Made by a program: the position numbers and the translations under genes. The notes beneath the pieces were generated by a model, which saw only the letters and a program-made list of their open reading frames with translations, did no database searches and had not been told where the DNA came from. DNA of 64,000 bases, taken from positions 5,828,001 to 5,892,000 of the forward strand of contig NZ_CP144555.1 of the NCBI RefSeq assembly GCF_036607905.1, written 5' to 3'. This document shows, one piece after another, positions 24,276 to 32,705 of this stretch; within the stretch, counting starts at the first letter, position 1; the number at the start of each line of letters is the position of its first letter. This DNA comes from Streptomyces sp. SCSIO 75703 (GTDB lineage Bacteria > Actinomycetota > Actinomycetes > Streptomycetales > Streptomycetaceae).

Positions 24276-25037
24276 ATGTCCACCACTGAGCAGCGGGTCG
24301 CCGTCGTCACCGGAGCCGCGCGCGGCATCGGTGCCACCACCGCCGTACGCCTGGCCGCCGAGGGCCGTGCCGTCGCCGTCCTCGACCTCGACGAGGCCGC
24401 CTGCGCGGACACCGTGGAGAAGATCACCGCGGCCGGCGGCACCGCCCTCGCGGTCGGCTGCGACGTCTCCGACGAGGCGCAGGTCGAGGCGGCCGTCGCC
24501 CGGATCGCGGCGGAACTGGGCGCCCCGGTCATCCTCGTGAACAACGCGGGCGTGCTCCGCGACAACCTGCTGTTCAAGATGAGCGCCGCCGACTGGGACA
24601 CCGTCATGAACGTGCACCTGCGCGGCGCGTTCCTCATGACGAAGGCGTGTCAGAAGCACATGGTGGACGCGCACTTCGGCCGGATCGTCAACCTGTCCTC
24701 CTCCTCCGCGCTCGGCAACCGCGGCCAGGTCAACTACTCCGCCGCCAAGGCCGGCCTCCAGGGCTTCACCAAGACCCTCGCCAAGGAACTCGGCAAGTTC
24801 GGCGTCACCGCCAACTCCGTCGCCCCCGGCTTCATCGCCACCGACATGACCGCCGCCACCGCCGGGCGCATCGGCATGGGCTTCGAGGACTTCAAGGCCG
24901 CCGCCGCCACCCAGATCCCGGTCCAGCGCGTCGGCGAGCCCGAGGACGTCGCCAACGCCATCGCCTTCTTCACCGGCGAGGCGGCCGGCTTCGTCTCCGG
25001 CCAGGTGCTGTACGTGGCCGGCGGGCCGCTCGACTAG
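24276..25037 (+). CDS. fabG: 3-Oxoacyl-ACP reductase-like SDR (FabG-like)
   Basis: A 253-residue classical short-chain dehydrogenase: nucleotide-binding TGAARGIGATTA at residues 11-22, an acidic residue after strand two (VLDLDE) suggesting NAD(H) preference, NNAG, catalytic Ser in NLSSSSALG, YSAAK with catalytic Tyr/Lys, and PGFIATDM. It would reduce a 3-oxoacyl thioester. It is unlikely to be the primary FAS FabG because that gene normally sits with fabI/inhA-type genes. GAGGAGAAGC precedes the ATG. The next gene, another SDR, lies 89 bp downstream on the same strand, and the pair shares the strong promoter at 24163. Confidence 0.88.
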   Translation: MSTTEQRVAVVTGAARGIGATTAVRLAAEGRAVAVLDLDEAACADTVEKITAAGGTALAVGCDVSDEAQVEAAVARIAAELGAPVILVNNAGVLRDNLLFKMSAADWDTVMNVHLRGAFLMTKACQKHMVDAHFGRIVNLSSSSALGNRGQVNYSAAKAGLQGFTKTLAKELGKFGVTANSVAPGFIATDMTAATAGRIGMGFEDFKAAAATQIPVQRVGEPEDVANAIAFFTGEAAGFVSGQVLYVAGGPLD

Positions 25038-25126
25038 GCATCCCCACACGGCCACGGCGCCGCGGGCGGGGCCCCGGGCGTGGCCGGCAGCCGTATCCAG
25101 AGGGACTCACAAGGACAGACGGGAAC

Positions 25127-25885
25127 ATGACTTCCGTGGAACTTTCGGGCAAGGTCGCCCTCGTCACCGGCGCCAGCCGAGGTATCGGCTACGGCGTCGC
25201 CGAGGCGTTCGTCGCGCGCGGCGACCGCGTCTGCATCACCGGCCGCAACGAGGACGCGCTGAAGGAGGCGGTCGACCGGCTCGGCGCCGACCGGGTCATC
25301 GGTGTCGCCGGCAAGGCACACGACGAGACACACCAGGCCGCCGCCGTCGAGCGTGTGATGGAGGCGTTCGGGCGTGTCGACTTCCTGGTCAACAACGCGG
25401 GAACCAACCCGGTGTTCGGCCCGATGGCCGACCTCGACCTGGGCGTCGCGCGCAAGGTCTTCGAGACCAACGTGATCTCGGCGCTCGGCTTCGCCCAGCG
25501 GACCTGGCACGCCTGGCAGAAGGAGAACGGCGGCGCCATCGTCAACATCGCCTCCGTCGCGGGCATCGCGCCCTCGCCCTTCATCGGCGCCTACGGCGTC
25601 AGCAAGGCCGCGATGATCAACCTCACGGCGCAGCTCGCGCACGAGTTCGCGCCCGGGGTACGCGTCAACGCCATCGCCCCGGCGGTCGTCAAGACCAAGT
25701 TCGCCGCCGCCCTGTACGAGGGGCGCGAGGCGGAGGCCGCGGCCGGCTACCCGCTCGGCCGGCTCGGCGTGCCCTCCGACATCGGCGGCGCCGCGGCCTT
25801 CCTCACCTCGGACCAGTCGGACTGGATCACCGGTCAGACGCTGGTCGTCGACGGCGGCGTCTTCCTCAACGCGGGCATGGGCTGA
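25127..25885 (+). CDS. SDR family oxidoreductase
   Basis: A 252-residue classical SDR with TGASRGIGYGVA at the cofactor site, an Arg after the second strand (ITGRNE) that suggests NADP(H), NNAGTNP, catalytic YGVSKAA, and a C-terminal ITGQTLVVDGGVFLN. It shares only family-level similarity with the preceding fabG-like protein, so the two probably act in sequence on related substrates and are not copies. GGGAAC precedes the ATG weakly. The pair resembles lipid or acyl-chain redox genes with a repressor-type operator upstream; the substrate is unknown. Confidence 0.88.
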   Translation: MTSVELSGKVALVTGASRGIGYGVAEAFVARGDRVCITGRNEDALKEAVDRLGADRVIGVAGKAHDETHQAAAVERVMEAFGRVDFLVNNAGTNPVFGPMADLDLGVARKVFETNVISALGFAQRTWHAWQKENGGAIVNIASVAGIAPSPFIGAYGVSKAAMINLTAQLAHEFAPGVRVNAIAPAVVKTKFAAALYEGREAEAAAGYPLGRLGVPSDIGGAAAFLTSDQSDWITGQTLVVDGGVFLNAGMG

Positions 25886-26082
25886 CCCGCCGCGCACCTG
25901 CCCCCGGCACGGGTGTCGCCGCCGCGCGCGGGCGGCACCCGTGTCCGTCTATCGGACCCTCGTCACCGTGACAACGTAGTCATCTCGAAATGATCAAAAC
26001 CGCTGTTCAGCCGGGGTCCAGCGTGTGTGGCGCTGCGGTATGGTCTGCCGACTCTTGGTACGGCCGATCGAGGAGCGTGCGC

Positions 26083-27669
26083 GTGTTCAACCGGAGCCGA
26101 TGCCTGCGGCGGGTGGCCGCCATCGTGTCCGTGGCGACGTTGGCCGGCGGCTGCGGCATGCTGTCCTCGGGCGACGCGAACGACGAGGACCCCATCGTCG
26201 TCGGCACCACCAGCCCACCCAGCACCCTCGACCCGGCCGCCTCGTGGGACGGCTCCTGGGAACTGTTCCGCAACGTCTACCAGACGCTGCTGAGCTACCC
26301 CAACGGCGCGACCCTCCCCGAGCCGGACGCCGCCGAGGAGTGCGGCTTCACCGACTCCCGCAACCAGGTCTACCGCTGCACGCTGCGCAAGGGGCTGACC
26401 TTCTCCAACGGGAAGCCGCTCGACGCGCGGGCCGTCAAGCACTCCATCGACCGTATCGGCAAGATCGACGTCAACGGCGGCCCCGCGGGACTCCTCGGCA
26501 GCCTCGACAGCGTGCGGGCCGAAGGCGACCGCGAGGTGGTCTTCCAGCTCTCCAAGCCCGACGCCACCTTCCCGTTCGTCCTCGCCACCCCCGCGATGGC
26601 CATCGTCGAACCCGACGGCTACCCGGCGGGACGGCTCCGGGACGACGGCCGGGTGGTGGGCTCCGGCCCGTACACCCTGACCGCCTACCAGGAGGGCCGG
26701 CGGGCCGAACTCGTCCGCAACGACCGCTACAAGGGCTTCGCCAAGCTGCGCAACAAGGCCGTCACCATCCGGTACTTCAAGGACTCGGCCGAGATGGTGA
26801 AGGCGCTGCGCGAGCGGAGCATCCAGGTCACCTACCGCGGTCTGGCCGCCGACGACGTCGTCACCCTCCAGGGCCGGGCCGGCCGGGACGAGAACATCCA
26901 GCTCGTCGAGGGCAGCGGGTCCGAGATCAACTACCTGGTCTTCAACCCCGAGGACCCCTGGGCGGGCCGCAAGTCCGTCCGCCAGGCCGTCGCGCAGATC
27001 GTCGACCGGGCGCTGATCGCCCACGAGATCTACCAGGACACGGTCGACCCGCTGTACTCGATGGTCCCCAAGGGGCTGACCGGCCACACCACCGGCTTCT
27101 TCGACGACTACGGCGACCCCAGCGTCGACAAGGCCCGCCGCATCCTCGCCGAGGACGGCATCACGGAGAAGGTCCCGCTGACCCTCTGGTACACCACCGA
27201 CCGCTACGGCTCCGAGACCGCCCTGGAGTTCAAGGAACTCAAGCGCCAGCTGGAGGCGTCGGAGCTGTTCACGGTCAAGCTGGAGAGCCGCCCGTGGAAG
27301 ACGTACGTGGCGGGCTACCAGAAGGGCGAGTACCCGGTCTTCGGACGCGGCTGGTCCGCGGACTTCCCGGACGCCGAGAACTTCATCGCGCCCTTCGTCG
27401 GCGAGCAGAACGCGCTCGGCACGCCCTACCTCGCCCCGGAGATCACCGACAAGCTGCTCCCCAGCTCCCGGCGCGAGAGCGATCGCGGCATGGTGCACAA
27501 GTCGTTCCGGCGGGCGCAGGAGATCCTCGTCGACGACGCGCGGCTGCTGCCGCTGTGGCAGGGCAAGCAGTACGTGGCCGCCAGCGCGGACATCTCGGGC
27601 GCCGAACGCGCCCTCGACCCCTCGACGATCATGACGATGTGGCAGCTCTACCGGAAGACGAGCTGGTAG
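26083..27669 (+). CDS. ABC transporter substrate-binding lipoprotein, family 5 (OppA/DppA-like)
   Basis: The 528-residue product has a lipoprotein signal (basic head, then VAAIVSVATLAGGC lipobox) and a full-length SBP_bac_5 domain. The domain shows VVGTTSPPSTLDPAASWD, YRCTLRKGLTFSNGKPLDA and GSGPYTLTAYQEGRRAELV, the hallmarks of peptide/nickel-type binding proteins anchored outside the membrane. GTG 26083 is chosen because GAGGAG lies 7 bases upstream; TATGGT at 26039-26044 is a possible -10. No permease or ATPase genes accompany it, so it is an orphan binding protein that must share a transporter or act as a sensor or chaperone (inference). Confidence 0.93.
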   Translation: MFNRSRCLRRVAAIVSVATLAGGCGMLSSGDANDEDPIVVGTTSPPSTLDPAASWDGSWELFRNVYQTLLSYPNGATLPEPDAAEECGFTDSRNQVYRCTLRKGLTFSNGKPLDARAVKHSIDRIGKIDVNGGPAGLLGSLDSVRAEGDREVVFQLSKPDATFPFVLATPAMAIVEPDGYPAGRLRDDGRVVGSGPYTLTAYQEGRRAELVRNDRYKGFAKLRNKAVTIRYFKDSAEMVKALRERSIQVTYRGLAADDVVTLQGRAGRDENIQLVEGSGSEINYLVFNPEDPWAGRKSVRQAVAQIVDRALIAHEIYQDTVDPLYSMVPKGLTGHTTGFFDDYGDPSVDKARRILAEDGITEKVPLTLWYTTDRYGSETALEFKELKRQLEASELFTVKLESRPWKTYVAGYQKGEYPVFGRGWSADFPDAENFIAPFVGEQNALGTPYLAPEITDKLLPSSRRESDRGMVHKSFRRAQEILVDDARLLPLWQGKQYVAASADISGAERALDPSTIMTMWQLYRKTSW

Positions 27670-27781
27670 CGGGCCCGTTCCGGGCCGTGGTGGCCCGCCG
27701 GGCGGACCGCGCGGCGGATTGTCGGTGGTCGCCGGTAGGTTCGGGGAACCGGAAGCCACCGCACAGCGTAAGGAAGTTGAC

Positions 27782-28465
27782 GTGACCGACATCGCCATGC
27801 TGCCCGAGTCCTGGCGCGAGGTGCTGGGCGGCGAACTGCGGCAGCCCTACTTCAAGGAGCTGATGGAGTTCGTCGAGGAGGAGCGGGCGAACGGCCCCGT
27901 CTACCCGCCCCGCGAGGAGGTCTTCGCCGCGCTGAACGCCACGCCGTACGACCGGGTGAAGGTGCTGGTCCTCGGCCAGGACCCCTACCACGGCGAGGGG
28001 CAGGGCCACGGCCTGTGCTTCTCCGTCCGGCCGGGCGTCAAGGTGCCGCCCTCCCTGCGGAACATCTACAAGGAACTCCACGCCGAGCTGGGCGTCCCCG
28101 TCCCGGACAACGGGTACCTGATGCCCTGGGCCGAGCAGGGCGTCCTGCTGCTCAACGCGGTGCTCACGGTCCGGGCCGGCGAGGCCAACTCGCACAAGTC
28201 GCGGGGCTGGGAGCTGTTCACCGACGCGGTGATCCGCGCGGTGGCGAACCGGCCGGACCCCGCGGTGTTCGTGCTGTGGGGCAACTACGCGCAGAAGAAG
28301 CTGGCGCTGATCGACGAGACGCGGCACGTGGTGGTCAAGGGGGCGCACCCCTCGCCGCTGTCGGCGAAGAAGTTCTTCGGCTCCCGCCCGTTCACGCAGA
28401 TCAACGAGGCGGTCGCCCGGCAGGGCCACGAGCCGATCGACTGGACGATCCCCCACCTGGCCTGA
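27782..28465 (+). CDS. ung: Uracil-DNA glycosylase, family 1
   Basis: A 227-residue enzyme, full length for family 1. It has the water-activating motif GQDPYHGEGQGHGLCFS (catalytic Asp), the LLLNAVLTVRAGEANSH segment and the Leu-loop HPSPLSAKKFFGSRPF. It excises uracil from DNA to start base-excision repair. GTG 27782 is preceded by AAGGAAG 5-6 bases upstream. A perfect 11-bp hairpin follows. Streptomyces often carry two ung copies; I cannot tell which this is. Confidence 0.96.
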   Translation: MTDIAMLPESWREVLGGELRQPYFKELMEFVEEERANGPVYPPREEVFAALNATPYDRVKVLVLGQDPYHGEGQGHGLCFSVRPGVKVPPSLRNIYKELHAELGVPVPDNGYLMPWAEQGVLLLNAVLTVRAGEANSHKSRGWELFTDAVIRAVANRPDPAVFVLWGNYAQKKLALIDETRHVVVKGAHPSPLSAKKFFGSRPFTQINEAVARQGHEPIDWTIPHLA

Positions 28466-28471
28466 GCCCGC

Positions 28472-28501
28472 GGGCGGGCCGGCGCCCCGGCCGGCCCGCC
28501 C
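28472..28501. terminator. Terminator after ung
   Basis: GGGCGGGCCGG (28472-28482) and CCGGCCCGCCC (28491-28501) form a perfect 11-bp stem with an 8-base loop starting 6 bases after the ung stop. Confidence 0.75.
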
Positions 28502-28588
28502 CCTGCGCGTCGCGCGGTCGCCTGCCCCGGATCGCCCCCGCCTGCGGTTAGCGTCGTCGCAGACAGCGACGAGGGCACGGAGGACGCG

Positions 28589-29113
28589 GTGGCCAGGGGA
28601 CAGGAGCAGTCGGCGCCCGATGCCGTGCTGACGCGGATCGGCCAGGTCGTCATGCTGCACCACGCGGGCGACCGCGAGGAGGCGCGCGACCGTCTGCTCG
28701 GGCTGTGGGCGGAGGTCGGCGAGCACGGCGACCCCCTGTACCGCTGCACCCTCGCCCACTACCTGGCCGACACGCAGGACGACCCGGGGGACGAGCTGGC
28801 CTGGAACCTGCGTGCCCTGGCCGCCGCCGAGGAACTCGCCGAGGACCGGTGCGGCGGCCCGCGTCCGGGCGCTTCGGCGGCGCGCGCCCTGTACCCCTCG
28901 CTCCACCTCGACCTGGCCGCCGACTACCTCCGCCTCGGCCGCCACGGCGCCGCGCGCGGCCATCTCGGCCAGGCCCGTCGCACGGCCGCCGCCCTGCCCG
29001 CCGACCGGTACGGCGACCGGGTGCGCGCGGCGATCGACCGTCTGGAGGCCCGCCTCGACGACGAGGACCCCACCCCGGACGGCCCGTGGCGCGCGCCGCG
29101 GCAGCGGCCCTGA
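28589..29113 (+). CDS. TPR-like helical hypothetical protein
   Basis: The 174-residue product is almost entirely helical. It has repeat-like segments (VLTRIGQVVMLHHAGDREEARDRL and LHLDLAADYLRLGRHGAARGHL) that follow the small-large-small pattern of tetratricopeptide repeats. It is cytosolic, with no enzyme motif; it probably mediates protein contacts. GGAGGACGCG precedes the GTG at 28589, and TTAGCGT near 28549 could be a -10. Convergent with the lipoprotein gene 48 bp away. Conserved in Streptomyces as a tetratricopeptide-like protein, to my recollection; function unknown. Confidence 0.75.
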   Translation: MARGQEQSAPDAVLTRIGQVVMLHHAGDREEARDRLLGLWAEVGEHGDPLYRCTLAHYLADTQDDPGDELAWNLRALAAAEELAEDRCGGPRPGASAARALYPSLHLDLAADYLRLGRHGAARGHLGQARRTAAALPADRYGDRVRAAIDRLEARLDDEDPTPDGPWRAPRQRP

Positions 29114-29161
29114 GCCGCCCGGCCCCGGGCAGGAGCCCGGCGAACGGCCGGTCCGCGGGGT

Positions 29162-29638
29162 TCAGTTGCCGTAGGCCCGGTCGCAGATGACCGCTTCCGG
29201 ACTGTCCGGCTGCCAGCCGCCGAACCGTTTGCCGAGCGCGCAGAGGTCCGCCGTCCCCCCGCCCGGTCCGCCCTGCGGGGGCACGGCGGGGAGCGTGGCG
29301 CGCGGCGCCGGCGTGCCGGCGCCCTGACCCTGCGGTGCCTTCGACCGTGGGGCCCGGGGCGGCGGCACGGCGGCCGGGCCCTCGCCGCCCGGCGGAGCAG
29401 CCGGGGTGGTGGCCCGCTCGGCGGCGGGGGAGGGACCGGTCCCCTCCAGCGCCTCCCGGGCCGGGCCCTCCGCGGGCCACGGTTCGGCGGAGCCGTCGGG
29501 ACGCGGTGCGGTCGTGCGCGTACCGGGACCCGTGGGGGAGCCGGACGGAGAGTGGACCGTCGTACAACCGGCGAGGGCCGAGACAGCCACGGTCACCAGA
29601 AGCGTTGCGGTGGTCGTCGTTCGATGCACGCGGGTCAC
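29162..29638 (-). CDS. Putative Pro-rich lipoprotein
   Basis: Starting at GTG 29638 (VTRVHRTTTTATLL; GGAG upstream), the 158-residue product has a signal segment ending in a lipobox SALAGC and a long Pro/Ala/Gly/Thr-rich stalk. A short C-terminal module (LCALGKRFGGWQPDSPEAVICDRAYG) carries two cysteines that may form a disulphide. This is a typical exported actinobacterial lipoprotein with a wall-spanning linker. The function of the C-terminal module is unknown. GTG 29629 is an alternative start. Confidence 0.7.
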   Translation of the reverse strand: MTRVHRTTTTATLLVTVAVSALAGCTTVHSPSGSPTGPGTRTTAPRPDGSAEPWPAEGPAREALEGTGPSPAAERATTPAAPPGGEGPAAVPPPRAPRSKAPQGQGAGTPAPRATLPAVPPQGGPGGGTADLCALGKRFGGWQPDSPEAVICDRAYGN

Positions 29639-29932
29639 TCTGGCGGCTCCGGCGCCGCGCGCGCCGCCGGACAGGCACACTGTGCCCCTCACGGGTGATG
29701 TCCGCCCCCGTACGGAGGGCGCCGCGACCACGCGGGGTGACGCGCGGGCCTGCCGGGCCCCGCCGGGCGGATCGGCGGACGGGCGGACGAGTGGACGGCC
29801 GGGCCCGGGGCGGCCGTCGGTGGGTGGTGCCAGCCGCCTCCCGGACGGCGTGTCCCGCCGGGCTTTCGCGCCCGGACGGTGTGTCGGGGCGGGCCCGGGC
29901 GCGGATGCGTCGTCCCGGTTTCCGGGGCCGCG

Positions 29933-30514
29933 TCAGTCCGGTGCCATCGTGGCGAGCAGTTCCCGCAGGCCGGTGCGGAGTTCGTCCAGGGCGGGCGGGG
30001 CGGCGGCGAGGGAACCGGCGACGCCGGAGAACAACAGCCCGTCGGCCCAGGCCACGAGCACACGCACGTGGCGGGCGGGGTCGGGGGAGCCCAGGGCGGT
30101 CACCATGGCCCCGAGCTGCTCGCGGAAGCGGGCCCCCGCCGCGTCGAAGTGGATGCGCAGCTCGGGCCGGCGGGTGGCCTCGAGGGCCAGTTCGTAGCGG
30201 GCCAGCGTCAGCGCGCGGTTGCCGGTCATCGCGCGGTGCGTCGCCAGCGCGAGCGCCTCCACCAGGGCCTCCACGCCGTCCCGCGGATCGGGCATCTCGT
30301 CCAGCGCCAGCACCCGCGCCTCCCGGTCCGCGAGCCGTCGTACGGCCAGTTCCAGCAGCGCCTGGCGGGTGCGCGCGACGTTGGAGGTCGAGCCCTGCGG
30401 GAACCCGGCGGCCTCGTCGACCGCCCGGTGCGTCAGCCCCCGCATACCCCGCTCGGCCAGCAGGGCGAGCGCGGTGTCGGCGACGCGATCGGAGCGGGCG
30501 GGAGGTGCGGACAT
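29933..30514 (-). CDS. TetR family transcriptional repressor
   Basis: A 193-residue TetR/AcrR protein: N-terminal HTH (DRVADTALALLAERGMRGLTHRAVDEAAGFPQGSTSNVARTRQ, residues about 11-53) and an all-helical ligand-binding domain. ATG 30514 is preferred over a TTG three codons upstream. It is divergent from the FAD monooxygenase operon, and the 87-bp gap contains two identical-type palindromes (30545-30558, 30577-30590), so it very likely represses both directions and is released by a substrate of the monooxygenase. Confidence 0.93.
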   Translation of the reverse strand: MSAPPARSDRVADTALALLAERGMRGLTHRAVDEAAGFPQGSTSNVARTRQALLELAVRRLADREARVLALDEMPDPRDGVEALVEALALATHRAMTGNRALTLARYELALEATRRPELRIHFDAAGARFREQLGAMVTALGSPDPARHVRVLVAWADGLLFSGVAGSLAAAPPALDELRTGLRELLATMAPD

Positions 30515-30544
30515 GGCCGCCAACCTATCCGACCTCCCCGAGGA

Positions 30545-30590
30545 ACTACGTCCGTAGTACAGTCGTGACGAGGTCTACTACGCCTGTAGT
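30545..30590. promoter_or_regulatory. Twin TetR operators
   Basis: ACTAC-GTCC-GTAGT (30545-30558) and ACTAC-GCCT-GTAGT (30577-30590) are two perfect 5-bp inverted repeats with centres 32 bp apart (three helical turns). They occupy the gap between the divergent tetR-type and monooxygenase genes; the second ends just before the GAAGGAGG ribosome binding site. Confidence 0.75.
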
Positions 30591-30601
30591 GAAGGAGGAT
30601 C

Positions 30602-31780
30602 ATGGCACTCCCACGGCACGCCGTCGTGATCGGCGGCGGCATCGGCGGGCTGACCGCGGCGGCGGCCCTGCACCGCGGCGGCCTGCGCGTCACCGTCCTG
30701 GAACGGGGCCCCTCCCTCCAGCCGCCCGGCGCCGGCATCTCCCTGTCGCCCAACGCCCTGCGCGCCCTCGACGTGATCGGCCTCGGCGACGAGGTCCGCT
30801 CCCTCGCCGCCTGGCAGGGCGACGGCGGCCTGCGCACCCCCGGCGGGCGCTGGCTCTCGCGCTCCGACGCCGCCGCCGCGGCCGAGCGTTTCGGCGGCCC
30901 CCTGGTGCTGCTGCACCGCTCCACCCTCGTCGGCCTCCTCGCCGGCCGTCTGCCACCCGGCACGGTCCGCACCGACGCCGACGCGGACGTCGCCGACCCT
31001 GGCGGCCCCGGCCGGCCCGCCCGGGTGCGCACCCCCGACGGCGAGATCGAGGCGGACCTCGTCGTGGCCGCCGACGGCATCCGCTCCGCCGCCCGCGCCG
31101 TCCTCTTCCCGGGCCACCCCGGACCCGTCTACTCCGGCTTCACCACCTGGCGCGTCGTCATCCCGCTGCCCGGCGTCGCCTTCGCCTCCCACGAGACCTG
31201 GGGCCGCGGCCGGATCTGGGGCACCCACCCCCTCGGGGACGGCCGCGTCTACGCCTACGCCGCCGCCGTGACGCCCGCGGACGGCCACGCCCCCGACGAC
31301 GAGAGGAGCGAACTGCTGCGCCTCTTCGGCGACTGGCACGAACCGGTCCCCGCCGTCCTCGCCGCCCTGCGCCCCGAGGACGTCCTGCGCCACGACGTCC
31401 ACCACCTCGCCGAACCCCTGCCCGCCCTCCACCGCGGCCGGGTCGCCCTCGTCGGGGACGCCGCGCACGCCATGCCGCCCAACCTCGGCCAGGGCGGCAA
31501 CCAGGCCGTCGAGGACGCCGTCGTCCTCGCCCACCACCACGACGACCTCGCCGCCTACACCGCCGCCCGGCTGCCCCGGACGACGGCCGTCTCCCGGCAG
31601 GCCGTCAGGGTCGCCCGCCTCAGCCTGCTGACCGGCCGGACCGGCGTCGCCGTACGCGACGCCGCGATGCGGCTGCTGTCCCTGGCCGGGCCCGCCCTGT
31701 TCCTGCGCGGCTTCGACGGCATCGCCGACTGGCGTCCGCCGCAGCGGCCGTATGCTTCCGAGCGGACCCAGGCCGGATAG
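30602..31780 (+). CDS. FAD-dependent monooxygenase
   Basis: A 392-residue class A flavoprotein hydroxylase. It has the N-terminal GxGxxG FAD motif (VVIGGGIGGLTAAAALHRGG, residues 9-28), the DG motif VVAADGIRSAAR, and the GD motif VALVGDAAHAMPPNLGQGG. The family (UbiH/PHBH) hydroxylates aromatic or polyketide substrates using NAD(P)H and O2. GAAGGAGG precedes the ATG. The gene is TetR-controlled, and the next gene, an oxidoreductase, starts 19 bp downstream in the same operon, which suggests inducible breakdown or detoxification of a small molecule. Confidence 0.93.
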   Translation: MALPRHAVVIGGGIGGLTAAAALHRGGLRVTVLERGPSLQPPGAGISLSPNALRALDVIGLGDEVRSLAAWQGDGGLRTPGGRWLSRSDAAAAAERFGGPLVLLHRSTLVGLLAGRLPPGTVRTDADADVADPGGPGRPARVRTPDGEIEADLVVAADGIRSAARAVLFPGHPGPVYSGFTTWRVVIPLPGVAFASHETWGRGRIWGTHPLGDGRVYAYAAAVTPADGHAPDDERSELLRLFGDWHEPVPAVLAALRPEDVLRHDVHHLAEPLPALHRGRVALVGDAAHAMPPNLGQGGNQAVEDAVVLAHHHDDLAAYTAARLPRTTAVSRQAVRVARLSLLTGRTGVAVRDAAMRLLSLAGPALFLRGFDGIADWRPPQRPYASERTQAG

Positions 31781-31799
31781 TGTCGAAGGAGAACACCCC

Positions 31800-32705
31800 G
31801 TGAAGGTCGGCTGCATCGGACTCGGAGACATCGCGCGGAAGGCGTACCTGCCCGTGCTCGCCGTCCTGCCCGAGGTGGAACTGCACCTGCACACGCGCAC
31901 CCCCGCGACGCTCACCCGCGTGGCCGACTCCCTGCACCTGCCGGCCGGCCGGCGCCACACCCGCCTCGACGCGCTGATCGGCCAGGGCCTCGACGCGGCC
32001 TTCGTGCACGCGCCGACCGCCGCCCACCCCGAGATCGTCACCCGGCTCCTGGAGGCCGGCGTCCCCACCTACGTCGACAAGCCCCTCGCCTACGAACTCG
32101 CGGACTCCCGCCGCCTGGTGGCCCTCGCCGAGGAGCGCGCCACCAGCCTCGCCGTCGGCTTCAACCGCCGCCACGCCCCCGCCTACGCGCAGTGCGCCGA
32201 GCAGCCCCGCGACCTGATCCTCCTGCAGAAGAACCGCACGGGCCTGCCCGAGGACCCCCGCACCATGGTCCTCGACGACTTCATCCACGTCGTCGACACC
32301 CTCCGCTTCCTGGTCCCCGGCACCGTCGACGACGTGACCGTGCGCGCCCGCGTCGAGGACGGGCTGCTGCACCACGTCGTCCTCCAGCTCGCCGGTGACG
32401 GCTTCACCGCGCTCGGTGTCATGAACCGGCTCAGCGGGTCGGCCGAGGAGATCCTGGAGGTGTCCGGCCAGGACGCCAAACGCCAGGTGGTCAACCTCGC
32501 CGAGGTCATCGACCACAAGGGTCAGCCGACCGTGCGCCGGCGCGGCGACTGGGTGCCGGTGGCCCGCCAGCGCGGGATCGAACAGGTGGTCCTCGCCTTC
32601 CTCGACGCCGTCCGCGCGGGCGAGGTGCTCAGCGCCCGGGACGCGCTGGAGACCCATGAGCTGTGCGAGCGGGTGGTGCGGGAGGTGCTGGAGCCGGCCG
32701 CCTGA
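31800..32705 (+). CDS. Gfo/Idh/MocA family oxidoreductase
   Basis: A 301-residue NAD(P)-dependent dehydrogenase: Rossmann start VKVGCIGLGDIARKAYLPVL, the EKP-type motif as YVDKPLAYEL (catalytic Lys), then DDFIHVVDTLRFL in the C-terminal domain. Members oxidise sugars or inositols, or act on other hydroxyl compounds. GAAGGAGAAC precedes the GTG at 31800. It is the second gene of the TetR-controlled operon. Its last 77 bp overlap the 3' end of the convergent lnt gene, an unusually long tail-to-tail overlap. Confidence 0.9.
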   Translation: MKVGCIGLGDIARKAYLPVLAVLPEVELHLHTRTPATLTRVADSLHLPAGRRHTRLDALIGQGLDAAFVHAPTAAHPEIVTRLLEAGVPTYVDKPLAYELADSRRLVALAEERATSLAVGFNRRHAPAYAQCAEQPRDLILLQKNRTGLPEDPRTMVLDDFIHVVDTLRFLVPGTVDDVTVRARVEDGLLHHVVLQLAGDGFTALGVMNRLSGSAEEILEVSGQDAKRQVVNLAEVIDHKGQPTVRRRGDWVPVARQRGIEQVVLAFLDAVRAGEVLSARDALETHELCERVVREVLEPAA

